64,000 bases of DNA, from positions 62,001 through 126,000 of the forward strand of contig NZ_FNQY01000006.1 of the NCBI RefSeq assembly GCF_900107765.1, read 5' to 3'. Numbering within the stretch: the first letter of the stretch is position 1; each line of letters starts with the position of its first letter. The DNA comes from Arachidicoccus rhizosphaerae. Lineage in GTDB: Bacteria; Bacteroidota; Bacteroidia; Chitinophagales; Chitinophagaceae. The notes beneath the pieces are model-generated. The model had not been told where the DNA came from, did no database searches, and saw nothing but the letters and a program-made list of their open reading frames with translations. Made by a program: the position numbers and the translations under genes. Shown here in pieces: positions 54,492 to 63,487 of the stretch.

Positions 54492-54863
54492 TTAAGTGTT
54501 TATAAAATGACCGAAATGCCAAAGAATACCTGCCGGATCATGTAAAAAAAATTCCCTGCCCCAGGTTTCTTCTTTGATTTCACTGAGCCTTGTCCCTGTA
54601 AATTGTCTGGGCAGGTTAAGCGCTTTAATCTGCCGGTGACAAGTATCCAGGTCTTCAATTTCAATAAAGAGCATGGTATTTTCTATCCAGGCTTTATCAT
54701 AATAATCCTGGAGATAGAAAACAACGTTTTGATTCACACATACCGATAATGTAGGGCCTATCTGAGTTACAGTAAAACCCATGGCTGCATAAAAACGAGC
54801 GGAGACGGCGTAGTCTTTGGCGCCGATAAAGGGTCTGGTAGAAAGAGCATTTAATTGCATCAT
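54492..54863 (-). CDS. VOC (glyoxalase/bleomycin-resistance fold) protein
   Basis: The ATG at 54863 gives 123 residues that start right at the fold (LSTRPFIGAKDYAVSARFYAAMGF); an ATG at 54896 would add 11. The paired beta-alpha-beta modules contain VVFYLQDYYDKAW, LFIEIEDLDTCHRQIKAL and EFFLHDPAGILWHFGHF, the usual VOC pattern with a metal-site His/Glu partly recognisable. Substrate unknown. It lies between the pseudogene and dinB and on the opposite strand to both. Confidence 0.8.
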   Translation of the reverse strand: MMQLNALSTRPFIGAKDYAVSARFYAAMGFTVTQIGPTLSVCVNQNVVFYLQDYYDKAWIENTMLFIEIEDLDTCHRQIKALNLPRQFTGTRLSEIKEETWGREFFLHDPAGILWHFGHFINT

Positions 54864-55066
54864 CTGGCTTGATTTGTATGATTTAACAGCGTCCAATAAA
54901 GAGAGCCTTAAATTCTTAAATAAAATTAGCCCTAAAAGGCGAAGGGGAGCCGGAAAATTTAAATTCTACATCTGCTCCGGAAAAATTGCTTTTATTTATA
55001 GTACATTTGATGAGTGTTATATAAAACTATTAGTAAAGGTGCGTGTAAACATCCATTTTAATTACC

Positions 55067-56245
55067 TTGTCCAGTTCAGACCTCTCAGGAAAACAGCGTA
55101 AAATAATCCATATTGATATGGATGCGTTCTACGCGTCCGTAGAACAGCGGGATTTTCCGGAACTCCGGGGGAAGCCACTAGTTGTCGGAGGTTCTCCTGA
55201 GGGAAGAGGAGGTGTTGTGGCTACCGCTTCCTATGAAGCCCGGAAGTTCGGGATACATTCCGCGATGTCCTCCAAAACGGCAGTGCGTTTATGTCCTGAG
55301 GTTATTTTTGTTTATCCTCGTTTTGATGTTTACAAAGCCGTTTCCAGAAAACTACATGAGATTTTCCACCGGTATACAGATATTATTGAGCCCTTGTCTT
55401 TGGATGAAGCCTATCTGGATGTAACGGAAGATAAGTTAGGCATAGGGTCTGCTATAGAAATTGCCGGAGCCATTAAAAAAGCCATTAAAGAAGAGCTGAA
55501 GCTGACGGCTTCGGCCGGTGTATCGGTCAGTAAATTTGTGGCCAAGATTGCTTCAGACCTGGAAAAGCCGGACGGCCTTACTTTTATAGGTCCTTCCAAG
55601 ATTGAAGCCTTTATGGAGTCCCTGAAAGTGGAGAAGTTCTACGGGGTGGGGAAGGTAACAGCAGCCCGTATGAAATCCATGGGGATTCACACAGGAGCTG
55701 ACCTTAAAAAATTTGAGAAGACCGAGCTGGTGCGCCGTTTTGGCAAGGTCGGTGTGTTCTACTATCACATTGTCCGGGGAGTGGATGACCGGCCGGTGCA
55801 GCCGTTCCGGGAGACAAAATCAATCAGTGTGGAAGACACCTATCAGCAGGATCTGACAGATAAACAAGACATGCTCGTGGAACTGATGGTGCTGGCTAAA
55901 AGGCTGCTGGAAAGATTAGAAAAGCACGCGCTTAAAGGAAAGACACTGACCTTGAAGTTTAAATTCCATGACTTTACTATTATCACCCGCAGTAAATCAA
56001 TTGACTGTGCTATAGACTCGCTATCGCTTTTAGAATCCCTGACCCTTATGATTGTGGATAAAACGGACCTGACAGATAAGCGTGTCCGGCTACTGGGCAT
56101 AGGCGTATCTAATTTTCTGCAAACAGATATTCCGCCAACAGATTCCGGGCAGAAAACAGCAAACACTAGAAAACCAGGCCATGGTCAGGACGCACAAAAA
56201 AATGGGACCGGCAATGCCGGACCCATTCAACTAAAATTATTTTAA
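55067..56245 (+). CDS. dinB: DNA polymerase IV (translesion Y-family polymerase)
   Basis: 392 residues with all Y-family landmarks: IIHIDMDAFYASVEQRD (first catalytic Asp), YEARKFGIHSAMSS, SLDEAYLDVTE (second acidic pair), ASAGVSVSKFVAKIASDLEKPDGLTFI, FYGVGKVTAARMKSMGI and the little-finger domain to the end. It performs error-prone bypass of damaged template in the cytoplasm. No ATG lies ahead of the catalytic IDMDAF segment, so a TTG at 55067 is the most likely start. The last 40 codons are a low-complexity polar tail. The 3' end carries the terminator for the convergent gene. Confidence 0.93.
   Translation: MSSSDLSGKQRKIIHIDMDAFYASVEQRDFPELRGKPLVVGGSPEGRGGVVATASYEARKFGIHSAMSSKTAVRLCPEVIFVYPRFDVYKAVSRKLHEIFHRYTDIIEPLSLDEAYLDVTEDKLGIGSAIEIAGAIKKAIKEELKLTASAGVSVSKFVAKIASDLEKPDGLTFIGPSKIEAFMESLKVEKFYGVGKVTAARMKSMGIHTGADLKKFEKTELVRRFGKVGVFYYHIVRGVDDRPVQPFRETKSISVEDTYQQDLTDKQDMLVELMVLAKRLLERLEKHALKGKTLTLKFKFHDFTIITRSKSIDCAIDSLSLLESLTLMIVDKTDLTDKRVRLLGIGVSNFLQTDIPPTDSGQKTANTRKPGHGQDAQKNGTGNAGPIQLKLF
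56196..56226 (-). terminator. Terminator of the transporter-thioesterase gene, inside the dinB 3' end
   Basis: ATGGG-CCGGC-AAT-GCCGG-CCCAT (one A-A mismatch per arm) is followed on the minus strand by seven T residues. It lies within the last codons of dinB. Confidence 0.7.
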
Positions 56246-56255
56246 GGCCTATTGG

Positions 56256-58121
56256 CTAGGTTGTAAAAGGCGTAAAGGCCGCCAGCACTTCTGAAGGGAT
56301 GTCAATCTGCTCATAGGTATCTGCCTTAACAAAAAGCAGGGACTGAGATCCTTTGCCGAGTAATCTTTCTTTCTGATCCACAATACGGTGTTCCAGGGTC
56401 GCAAATTTGCGGTTAAAGTTCTTGACCTTTATTTTTACTTTGATAATATCAAACTCCCTGGCCTCCAACGCAAATTTATGCTCAAAAGAACGGGTCAAAA
56501 TTAAAAAGGCGGTTTTTTTCAGATCAAAATCAGGCAGACAGTAATTAAAAAACAGCTCTCTGGTTTTCCCTACCCACATGGCATACATCCCAAAATAGAC
56601 ATTACCCACGGAGTTGGTATCACCATAGGTAGCCCTGAAAGCATGGACATACCATTTATCCTGGACATATTCGCTGGCAATATTGTCGGAGCCTGCTAGC
56701 TGGGTGGCGGCAGCGGAATGGACGGGCGTGTCCAGCGAGTCTGCTTGCCGGACATCTTCGAAACTATCCGTCTGACCATCCTGAAGCGGTTGGTGGGAGG
56801 ATTGGATGGCAGCAATGGGTTTTCTGGTCGCCAGCCAGCCACCGACAATCACCGGTATCAAGGTGCCTGCTATTAAAAGAATGGGTTCCAGATGTATATA
56901 TCCCAGTCCTGCAATGACCAGGGATAAACAGCTGATCGCGAAAATCTTAGTCTTCGCCAGATGGATTTCTAAAGGATTGTCGCCTAATGATCTGATGATT
57001 AATATAATGGCGTAGCTCACAAAATAGGTCGCGAAGAAAACCATAAAATATTCCAACTCTAAATTCGCTTCAATAGCCACGAGCGCCGTAATGGCAGCTG
57101 CTACAAATAAGGGGATTGGAGAGGTCAGCAGGCTCTTGGGCAAAATGGAATAAAGCATATTCTTGCCTTCTTTGACATGATGCTGTAAATGCCATTTTAC
57201 GGCGATATAGCCACTGTCAAGCGTCGTGATAATACAGATAATCAGAAATGCAAAGTAAGCCAGTGGTAATACTCCGGTCAGATTGGTGCCCTGAGAAGTC
57301 AGCAGCCGGGTGATCATGTCCTGCGCATAAAATATTCCATCTATGCCCTTTCTGGCATAAATGCCTGCTCCTTGCTCCATGGCCCAGAGGGTCAGGCTGC
57401 CATGAAAAAGTAGAATGGCGAAAAATAACAGGGAACCGACCAGATATCCTGCCCTAATGGAGGTTTTCTCTTTGTGCATCTCAATGGCTCTTTGCCATTG
57501 TTGTAAATCCAGCCAGGGACCGGTGAAAAAACCGACACATACCGGAATCAGATAACCCAGGAAATTCAGGTCGTTTTTTGGAGCGTTACCCATGCCGGGC
57601 AAGGAAGCTACCGTGTCTTTGGTGACCCAGATATAAATACCCAGAATAATCAATACGCCATAGAAAAATGCGTGACTGTATTTTATCTTGGTAATCCCGA
57701 ACTGCTCACCCAGTAAAAAGGCAATCGCCAAAAGGGCAATAACGACCAGTAAAAGCAGTAATAAGGAGTTGGCCAGATCCAGTGCCTGGAATAAATATCT
57801 GGTTAACGCAAATATGGTCAGCGATAAGGCGATAAACTGATAAAATAAAAATACGGAAGACAGCTTGGTGGACCATTTTTGAAAGATCAGTTCCAGTGAC
57901 TGACCCGGTTTAGCCTTTTTGGCTATATGGGCCGTTCCGGCTCCAAACAGAAATAAGCCGATGGCATTGGGTATTGCAAAGGACAGTAGCCCTTTTAAGC
58001 CAAACTGAAAAGTAAATTGTACCGCAAAGAATAGTCCGAGTCCCCAGGTCCAGGATAGTGCTACAGAGCTTCCCCAAAAAAGGGATTTAGAAGCAGATGA
58101 TTTCATAGTATGGATGGACAT
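56256..58121 (-). CDS. Multi-pass transporter-like protein fused to a hotdog acyl-CoA thioesterase
   Basis: The 621-residue protein has about 12 hydrophobic helices in residues 1-430, in an arrangement that resembles the sodium/solute symporter fold (GLKGLLSFAIPNAIGLFLFG, LGYLIPVCVGFFTGPWLDLQQWQRAIEM, FAFLIICIITTLDSGYIAV). A polar linker (about 445-487) follows. The C-terminal 134 residues form a 4HBT-type domain (YGDTNSVGNVYFGMYAMWVGKTRELFF, with the catalytic Asp region, and FARTRSFEHKFALEAREFDIIKVKIKV-like strands). I have not seen a well-known protein with this combination. Both halves are in one uninterrupted frame. An ATG five codons in is an alternative start. Confidence 0.75.
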   Translation of the reverse strand: MSIHTMKSSASKSLFWGSSVALSWTWGLGLFFAVQFTFQFGLKGLLSFAIPNAIGLFLFGAGTAHIAKKAKPGQSLELIFQKWSTKLSSVFLFYQFIALSLTIFALTRYLFQALDLANSLLLLLLVVIALLAIAFLLGEQFGITKIKYSHAFFYGVLIILGIYIWVTKDTVASLPGMGNAPKNDLNFLGYLIPVCVGFFTGPWLDLQQWQRAIEMHKEKTSIRAGYLVGSLLFFAILLFHGSLTLWAMEQGAGIYARKGIDGIFYAQDMITRLLTSQGTNLTGVLPLAYFAFLIICIITTLDSGYIAVKWHLQHHVKEGKNMLYSILPKSLLTSPIPLFVAAAITALVAIEANLELEYFMVFFATYFVSYAIILIIRSLGDNPLEIHLAKTKIFAISCLSLVIAGLGYIHLEPILLIAGTLIPVIVGGWLATRKPIAAIQSSHQPLQDGQTDSFEDVRQADSLDTPVHSAAATQLAGSDNIASEYVQDKWYVHAFRATYGDTNSVGNVYFGMYAMWVGKTRELFFNYCLPDFDLKKTAFLILTRSFEHKFALEAREFDIIKVKIKVKNFNRKFATLEHRIVDQKERLLGKGSQSLLFVKADTYEQIDIPSEVLAAFTPFTT

Positions 58122-58303
58122 TCAACATGTCCATATGGTAATTATTTTAAATTTATATATGGATGACCTGAACTAAAAATTATATTAAATTATTGAGTAT
58201 CAGTTGTTTATTAATTTGGGCCACAGTATTTGACGGTGGTTTCCAATTAATCATTGCAAAAGTACGCTATTTTGAATTGAGCAGCAGGGGATGTTTTGGC
58301 CGC

Positions 58304-58816
58304 TTACTGCTGCGTCGCAAATCCCTTGTCTATCCAGTCCGTACGGATATTATGTTCCAGATTTAATAACTTTGCATGTGTAAAGTGCATCTCTTTAAGT
58401 AAGTTAAATGCAGGACGGACATTCGGGCAATGCGTAAAGGGGCAGCATCCGCAATAAATAACAATGTCCTGGTCTTTGGGTAATTTCTCCAGCGTCTTTT
58501 TTAGTTGGGCCAGATTTTCTGCTTGTGATGCGGGGCCTATATCCCGGGATCCTTTAATTAAAGCCGCCGGACCCACACTTAAGATGATGGGCTGCTCACT
58601 TTTGGAACCCGATTCAATCAATCGTGCCAGCTCTGAAGGGGCCATTAAATCCTGCGCCTTCCACGGATCTCGTGCTTTGGAATCGGCGTTTGAAGTTTTC
58701 TGTAGGGACGACTGCTGGGCAAATAATCCGGTAGGACAACTTAATCCCATTATAAGAAGCAGTAGCATCCCAAGTGCTATCTGAGTGCATCCTGACTTAG
58801 CGGTGGATATATACAT
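58304..58816 (-). CDS. Exported rhodanese-like protein
   Basis: The 170-residue protein has a signal peptide (IALGMLLLLIMGLSCPTGLFAQ) and a rhodanese fold. The segment DIVIYCGCCPFTHCPNVRPAFNLLKEM places a cysteine where the catalytic loop of rhodaneses lies. The loop CGCCPFTHC is unusually cysteine-rich, suggesting metal or thiol chemistry. It acts in the periplasm. It forms a single-gene unit beside the transporter-thioesterase gene. Confidence 0.75.
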   Translation of the reverse strand: MYISTAKSGCTQIALGMLLLLIMGLSCPTGLFAQQSSLQKTSNADSKARDPWKAQDLMAPSELARLIESGSKSEQPIILSVGPAALIKGSRDIGPASQAENLAQLKKTLEKLPKDQDIVIYCGCCPFTHCPNVRPAFNLLKEMHFTHAKLLNLEHNIRTDWIDKGFATQQ

Positions 58817-59142
58817 CTCTGATCTGAATTTTAGAATTGTACTTGATTTTGTTCAGTCTCACTAGAAGGCAGCTATATTGTTGGTAGCGCGCTCCGTGAA
58901 CCGAAGGGTAAAAGTACCACATTGAAAATAGACCTTGGTTAAATCAGGGAATTTTAACAGCTGTATAGTGAATTTTTATTATATTGACAGACCGTAAAAG
59001 CGGTAACCTTTCAGCATGCCTGCCGTGGATCTGCCCAGTGAAGAGAAAGAAGAACCATAAATCACCTTCCTAAGGAACATAATCCTTAAGTTTGTACAGG
59101 CAGACGCTATTTATAAATATTGCCTTTTATTATCAAAAGCCT
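58817..59142 (+). promoter_or_regulatory. Intergenic region with -7 box of the BT4734-like gene
   Basis: TAAGTTTG at 59087-59094 matches the TANNTTTG box and sits about 50 bases before the ATG at 59143. I see no gene or other clear element in the remaining 270 bases. Confidence 0.45.
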
Positions 59143-60159
59143 ATGGAAACAAAACATTTATTAAACCTGAAGGTGAGTCTGCAGCCTAAAATCTGGTTGC
59201 CCGTCGATAAGGAAATCTCAATCGAGGATGTATTAAACACCATCCAGAGCTGTCAGCTGGAACCTGAGATTGAACAGGTGCGGCAATTTTTGCTGGAGAA
59301 GGACATGGATTCATTTGCCATGTATAAGCGCGGACTGCCGGCAGTTACTTTCTGTGGCTGTTTTGATCATCAGCGAAAAACGGAAAATCTTACCAGCTAT
59401 AATTATGTTTTGGTACTGGATATTGACAAGTTGGACGCCGGTCTGTTAGAGCAAACAGCAGCGGTATTAGAAAATGATCCTTTTGTTTTTACCTATTGGT
59501 TAAGTCCCTCGGGGAAGGGCTTTAAAGGACTGGTGGCACTTGAATATAAATTTGAAGTTAAAAAACAGGAGATTGCCACTGCCCACAAAAAAGCCTTCCA
59601 GAAGCTGGCCGGTTATTTCTGGGAACATTATAATCTCGGCCTGGATGAAAGTGGGTGTGATCTTACAAGACTCTGCTTTTTATCCAGTGATGCCGATCTG
59701 GTGATTAAGCAGCAAACCTTGCCTTTTGTGGTGGATGCTATTGATTTAAGGAGTAGTTTTAAAACGGCCGCAAATGTTCACTCTGGTCAAAACAAAGGGG
59801 CTGTCGCTCAACAGGATCCGGATTTGCAGGAAGATAAAAGAAAACTGCAATATAAAAATAAAGCGGAAGAGAAGGTGCTGGTCGGCCAGATCATTGATTA
59901 TCTGCAGGAAAATAACCTTAGTATAACGCGGTCTTATGAACAGTGGTACAGGGTGGCCTATGCACTAGCAGAAGCCTTTACTTATAAAGTCGGGCTGGCC
60001 TATTATTTAATGCTGTGTGCAATGGACGGCCCCGGCTTTGACCGGCAGGGCTCAGAACAGATGTTTCATTATTGTTATAAGAATGCAGATGGACGCATTA
60101 AGCTAAGTTCTCTGTTGTTCTTTGCCGCCAAGTCCGGCTTTAAACAGCAAAGCAGCTAA
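59143..60159 (+). CDS. BT4734/VirE-type N-terminal domain protein with primase-type C-terminus
   Basis: The ATG at 59143 gives 338 residues; a TTG at 59092 overlaps the promoter box and is unlikely. The N-terminal part (about 1-190: SYNYVLVLDIDKL, FVFTYWLSPSGKGFKGLVALEYKF, YFWEHYNLGLDESGCDLTRLCFLSSD) matches the BT4734/BF3469 domain, a primase-like fold with an acidic pair DID. The C-terminal part (about 240-335) resembles the PriCT_2 domain of primases. Relatives occur in mobile elements and in chromosomes of Bacteroidota. Usually a VirE/helicase part follows; here it is missing. Function is therefore open, perhaps replication-associated. Confidence 0.75.
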   Translation: METKHLLNLKVSLQPKIWLPVDKEISIEDVLNTIQSCQLEPEIEQVRQFLLEKDMDSFAMYKRGLPAVTFCGCFDHQRKTENLTSYNYVLVLDIDKLDAGLLEQTAAVLENDPFVFTYWLSPSGKGFKGLVALEYKFEVKKQEIATAHKKAFQKLAGYFWEHYNLGLDESGCDLTRLCFLSSDADLVIKQQTLPFVVDAIDLRSSFKTAANVHSGQNKGAVAQQDPDLQEDKRKLQYKNKAEEKVLVGQIIDYLQENNLSITRSYEQWYRVAYALAEAFTYKVGLAYYLMLCAMDGPGFDRQGSEQMFHYCYKNADGRIKLSSLLFFAAKSGFKQQSS

Positions 60160-60261
60160 GAGGGCCCTATTATGGGCCATATAAGAAACATGATAAAAAA
60201 ATAACCCTGCTCGGAGGTAAGGGAAAATATAGATATTTAGTTTGCAATAAAATTTATTAAG

Positions 60262-61089
60262 ATGAGTCATTTTGGTCTTTTCCGTTTATGTATAATGAGT
60301 AGCCTGATGAGCCTTTTAGTCTTAACAGGCTGCAGCAGCGCCCAGTCCACTACAACGCAGCGTACGCAAACAAAAATTCAGTATAGTGTTCAAAATGCAC
60401 ATTCCCATAATGATTATGAGCAGCCCCGGTTTTTTTTCGATGCTTATAAGGCAGGCTTTGGTTCTATGGAAGCGGATATTTATTTAGTAGATGGAGATCT
60501 GTTGGTGGCACATGGCAAAAATGAGATTGACCCACACCGCTCATTAGCAGCTATGTATTTATCACCATTGGCTAATAATTTAAAAATGAATAAAGGCTAT
60601 CCTTATAAAAATCATCAGGCTAATCTGGAACTTTTAATTGATCTGAAGGATCCAAAGGACAGCCCGGCATATCAGAAAGCCGTAACGCTTATTTTATCTT
60701 ATAAAGCCCTTAAAGGAAGCAAACACCTGCGGATTACTTTTACTGGGAATATTCCCAGTGATTCCGTAATGGCTGCCGCTACAGGTATGTTTTATTTTGA
60801 CGGCGTCCCCGGCAGATCCTATAGCCCCGACGCCCAAAAAAGGATCTACATGCTTAGTGACAATTTTGCTGATTATTCTGCCTGGAAGGGTGAAGGGGAG
60901 ATTTCAAAAGAAGATTACCGGAAGTTGAAATCAACGGTAGAGGCTGCCCATGCCGCCGGGAAAAAAATCAGATTCTGGAATGCGCCGGATAATAAGACTG
61001 CCTGGGAAACAATGGAAAAGCTTGGCGTTGATTATATCAATACGGATAAAATAGACGCACTGGCTGTTTTTTTACATAAAACCTATTAA
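60262..61089 (+). CDS. Lipoprotein with phospholipase C/glycerophosphodiesterase-like TIM barrel
   Basis: 275 residues with a lipoprotein signal (MSSLMSLLVLTGCSS). The fold begins with VQNAHSHNDYEQPRFFFDAYKAGFGSMEADIYLVDGDLLVAHGK, in which the His/Glu/Asp/His pattern is that of the PI-PLC/GDPD superfamily. It ends with KIRFWNAPDNKTAWETMEKLGVDYINTDKI. It probably hydrolyses a phosphodiester in the periplasm or at the outer membrane. Substrate unknown. Confidence 0.82.
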   Translation: MSHFGLFRLCIMSSLMSLLVLTGCSSAQSTTTQRTQTKIQYSVQNAHSHNDYEQPRFFFDAYKAGFGSMEADIYLVDGDLLVAHGKNEIDPHRSLAAMYLSPLANNLKMNKGYPYKNHQANLELLIDLKDPKDSPAYQKAVTLILSYKALKGSKHLRITFTGNIPSDSVMAAATGMFYFDGVPGRSYSPDAQKRIYMLSDNFADYSAWKGEGEISKEDYRKLKSTVEAAHAAGKKIRFWNAPDNKTAWETMEKLGVDYINTDKIDALAVFLHKTY

Positions 61090-61270
61090 CCGACCGTAGT
61101 GACCACTTTATCTGTGTAGACGTTGATTGGATAATATGTCTAACTTATTGCTTTAATACTCAGCCTTCCTGACCGGGATAAGGTTTTTTATCCTCGATCA
61201 CTACGGAAATGTTTTTTACTTAAGAACATTTGTTTGTACTTTGCCCCCGATTTTCGGCAACCTTCCAGTA

Positions 61271-61837
61271 ATGATTGATAAAAAAAGATTGGATCTTGAA
61301 AAAAATGCATTGGGTGGAGCTAAAGGGCTGGCTGCCTATGAAGCTATATTCCATATGGTCTTCACGGATCTGGTGCGTTTTGCATTATCGATTGTTCATA
61401 GCATTGTGCTGGCCGAAGAAGTGGTGTCTGATGTGCTGATCCGTATCTGGGAGAAAAGAAGGGAACTGGGTACAGTGGAGGATTTTCGCTTATATTTATT
61501 TGCCAGTACCAGAAACAGGGCCATCAACTACCTTAAAAGTAAAAAACTGGGGCTCACAGAAAATGTAGATCAACAGGTGGTTGACTGGGATAACTGCACC
61601 CCTCAATTAAAATCCAAAGACCTTGATCCGGAGGCTTTGATTGAGTTTGCTGAACTCAATCAAAAAGTAGCGGCGGCCATTGAAGGCTTGCCCGCTAAAT
61701 GTAAACTGATTTACCAGTTGGTTAAGGAAGACGGGCTCAAATATAAGGAAGTGGCTTCGCTGTTGGGGATATCCGTTAAGACGGTGGAGAACCAAATGAC
61801 CATTGCTTTTAAAAAATTACATGAGCAGCTGGATTAA
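61271..61837 (+). CDS. ECF-type RNA polymerase sigma-70 factor
   Basis: The ATG at 61271 gives 188 residues; a TTG ten codons upstream is less likely. Region 2 is visible as YEAIFHMVFTDLVRFALSIVHSIVLAEEVVSDVLIRIWEKR. Region 4 is CKLIYQLVKEDGLKYKEVASLLGISVKTVENQMTIAFKKLHEQL. Together with the FecR protein and SusC-type receptor downstream it forms a trans-envelope signalling set. The sigma factor directs transcription of the receptor operon when substrate binding releases it from FecR. Confidence 0.95.
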   Translation: MIDKKRLDLEKNALGGAKGLAAYEAIFHMVFTDLVRFALSIVHSIVLAEEVVSDVLIRIWEKRRELGTVEDFRLYLFASTRNRAINYLKSKKLGLTENVDQQVVDWDNCTPQLKSKDLDPEALIEFAELNQKVAAAIEGLPAKCKLIYQLVKEDGLKYKEVASLLGISVKTVENQMTIAFKKLHEQLD

Positions 61838-62039
61838 CTGTGCGCTTACCGCCTTTTTTCAAATATCATACTTCGATAACTTTTCTTATTAGGATACTTA
61901 AATTCAATGAGTTAAGTATATATTTCAGGTTTGTTAATACCCCGCCGTAAATTTTTTTATAATCTTTTAGGGGTTTTGTTAAATACTACTGTCTATTAGT
62001 TGGAAGGCCTGCTTTCCTATAACCTATATTTTAGAAAAG

Positions 62040-63242
62040 ATGGATAACACGGTTAGACTCTGGACCTTGCTTAGCAAACAAAAGCATGATGCACTTTCAG
62101 ATGAAGAGCTACTGGAATTGGAAGATTTGCGTTCCAATCCGGACAATCAAAAGGCACTTGCTTCTTACGCCAAATTGGAATCCTACTGGGATAAGGTTCG
62201 TATGGATCATTCCGAAGACCTGTCCGCCTTCTGGCAAAAACAAAAAGAAAGGCTTGGATATGAGGATCAGACTCAAAATGAGCAGCCACCTGATAGCCGG
62301 ACGCCGGATAGCAATACGTTATTTGTAGCGGCTTCTTCTAAATGGTATAAAAGGAAATCCTTTGCACTGGGTACTGCGGCGGTATTGCTGATTTTAATAG
62401 GCTTAGGTCTTGTTTTTAAATTTCAGTCTGCCCCTGACACCGGAAATCAGCAAGGGGATACCGTGATTGTTGCCCACAATGGAGCGCAAAGGCAGGTGAC
62501 TTTGCCCGATGGCAGTAAAGTATGGCTGAACAGTGGCAGCGAACTCTCTTATAATAAATACTTTGCCGGGGCGCCCATTAAAGAAATCACCCTCACAGGA
62601 GAGGCATTTTTTGATATTAAGCACGACCCGAACCGGACTTTTATTATCCATACCAGGTATATGGATATCAAAGACTTAGGTACGCGTTTTAATGTCAAAG
62701 CCTATGACGACGAGGATAATATGGAAACCAGCCTGATTAACGGCTCCGTAGAAGTCTATCCTAAAAATCATCCGGAACAGATGATCCGCTTAAAGCCCAA
62801 TGAAAAAATTGTTATCAATACCAGGGCCTTGCAAAACGGACAGTTTAAAAAAGGGCAGATGTCGGGACAGGAACCGTTGCATCTGGATTCAATTCAGGCG
62901 CTAATCAAGGCTTCCGGCGGCGCAGCTAAGCTGAACGCCGGCCTGGCAGCCGTTTATATAACCACCTTAAAACCTCAGATTAAAACCCAGGGTGATTCTA
63001 CACTCATGGAGACAGCCTGGATGCAGCATCAGCTGGCCTTTAGCGGTGAACCTTTTACCGCTTTAGTCCGCAATCTGGAAAGGTGGTATGATGTACAGAT
63101 TAAGATAACGAACCCGGAAGTGGGTCGCTATATATTTACCGGAATCTTTAAAGAAGAAAGTCTGGACCAGGCACTTAAGGAATTACAGATGATTCAGCCT
63201 TTCCAATATGAGATTCAGGGCCGCGAAGTACGGATATATTAA
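62040..63242 (+). CDS. FecR-family anti-sigma factor
   Basis: The 400-residue protein has a cytoplasmic sigma-binding region (1-95), one transmembrane helix (KSFALGTAAVLLILIGLGLVF, about 105-125) and a periplasmic FecR domain (DTVIVAHNGAQRQVTLPDGSKVWLNSGSELSYN, ITLTGEAFFDIKHD, GTRFNVKAYDD). A C-terminal DUF4974 region follows (about 330-400: QHQLAFSGEPFTALVRNLERWYDVQIKI, EESLDQALKELQMIQPFQYEI), which contacts the receptor. It is separated from the sigma gene by about 200 bases. Confidence 0.95.
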   Translation: MDNTVRLWTLLSKQKHDALSDEELLELEDLRSNPDNQKALASYAKLESYWDKVRMDHSEDLSAFWQKQKERLGYEDQTQNEQPPDSRTPDSNTLFVAASSKWYKRKSFALGTAAVLLILIGLGLVFKFQSAPDTGNQQGDTVIVAHNGAQRQVTLPDGSKVWLNSGSELSYNKYFAGAPIKEITLTGEAFFDIKHDPNRTFIIHTRYMDIKDLGTRFNVKAYDDEDNMETSLINGSVEVYPKNHPEQMIRLKPNEKIVINTRALQNGQFKKGQMSGQEPLHLDSIQALIKASGGAAKLNAGLAAVYITTLKPQIKTQGDSTLMETAWMQHQLAFSGEPFTALVRNLERWYDVQIKITNPEVGRYIFTGIFKEESLDQALKELQMIQPFQYEIQGREVRIY

Positions 63243-63487
63243 CGAAAGAAAAGCCTTAAAAGAGCACCTGAGCATTTTTTAACCTGTAAACCTGTTTGAA
63301 AAAAATGAAAAAGCAACTGTGGCAGCAAGGTGTCGTGCCCTGATCAACCAAAATTTTATCTGTAAAAAAGTACGAGGAATGATTGGACCCATTCCCCGTA
63401 CAGACCTGGCAGCTGGAAACTGCCGGCTGTGGCGTCTTTAAAAAGACGGCCACCATTTTCAATTAACATTAAAAACTTATCGAAAGT
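63243..63487 (+). promoter_or_regulatory. Structured leader of the SusC-type gene
   Basis: Three hairpins follow one another. At 63370-63401 GTACG and GGAATG pair with CATTCC and CGTAC (one mismatch). At 63408-63424 GGCAG pairs with CTGCC. At 63429-63453 GTGGC and GTCTTT pair with AAAGAC and GCCAC (one bulge). The last ends 34 bases before the start codon. This may be an attenuator or antisense-RNA target. Confidence 0.45.
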
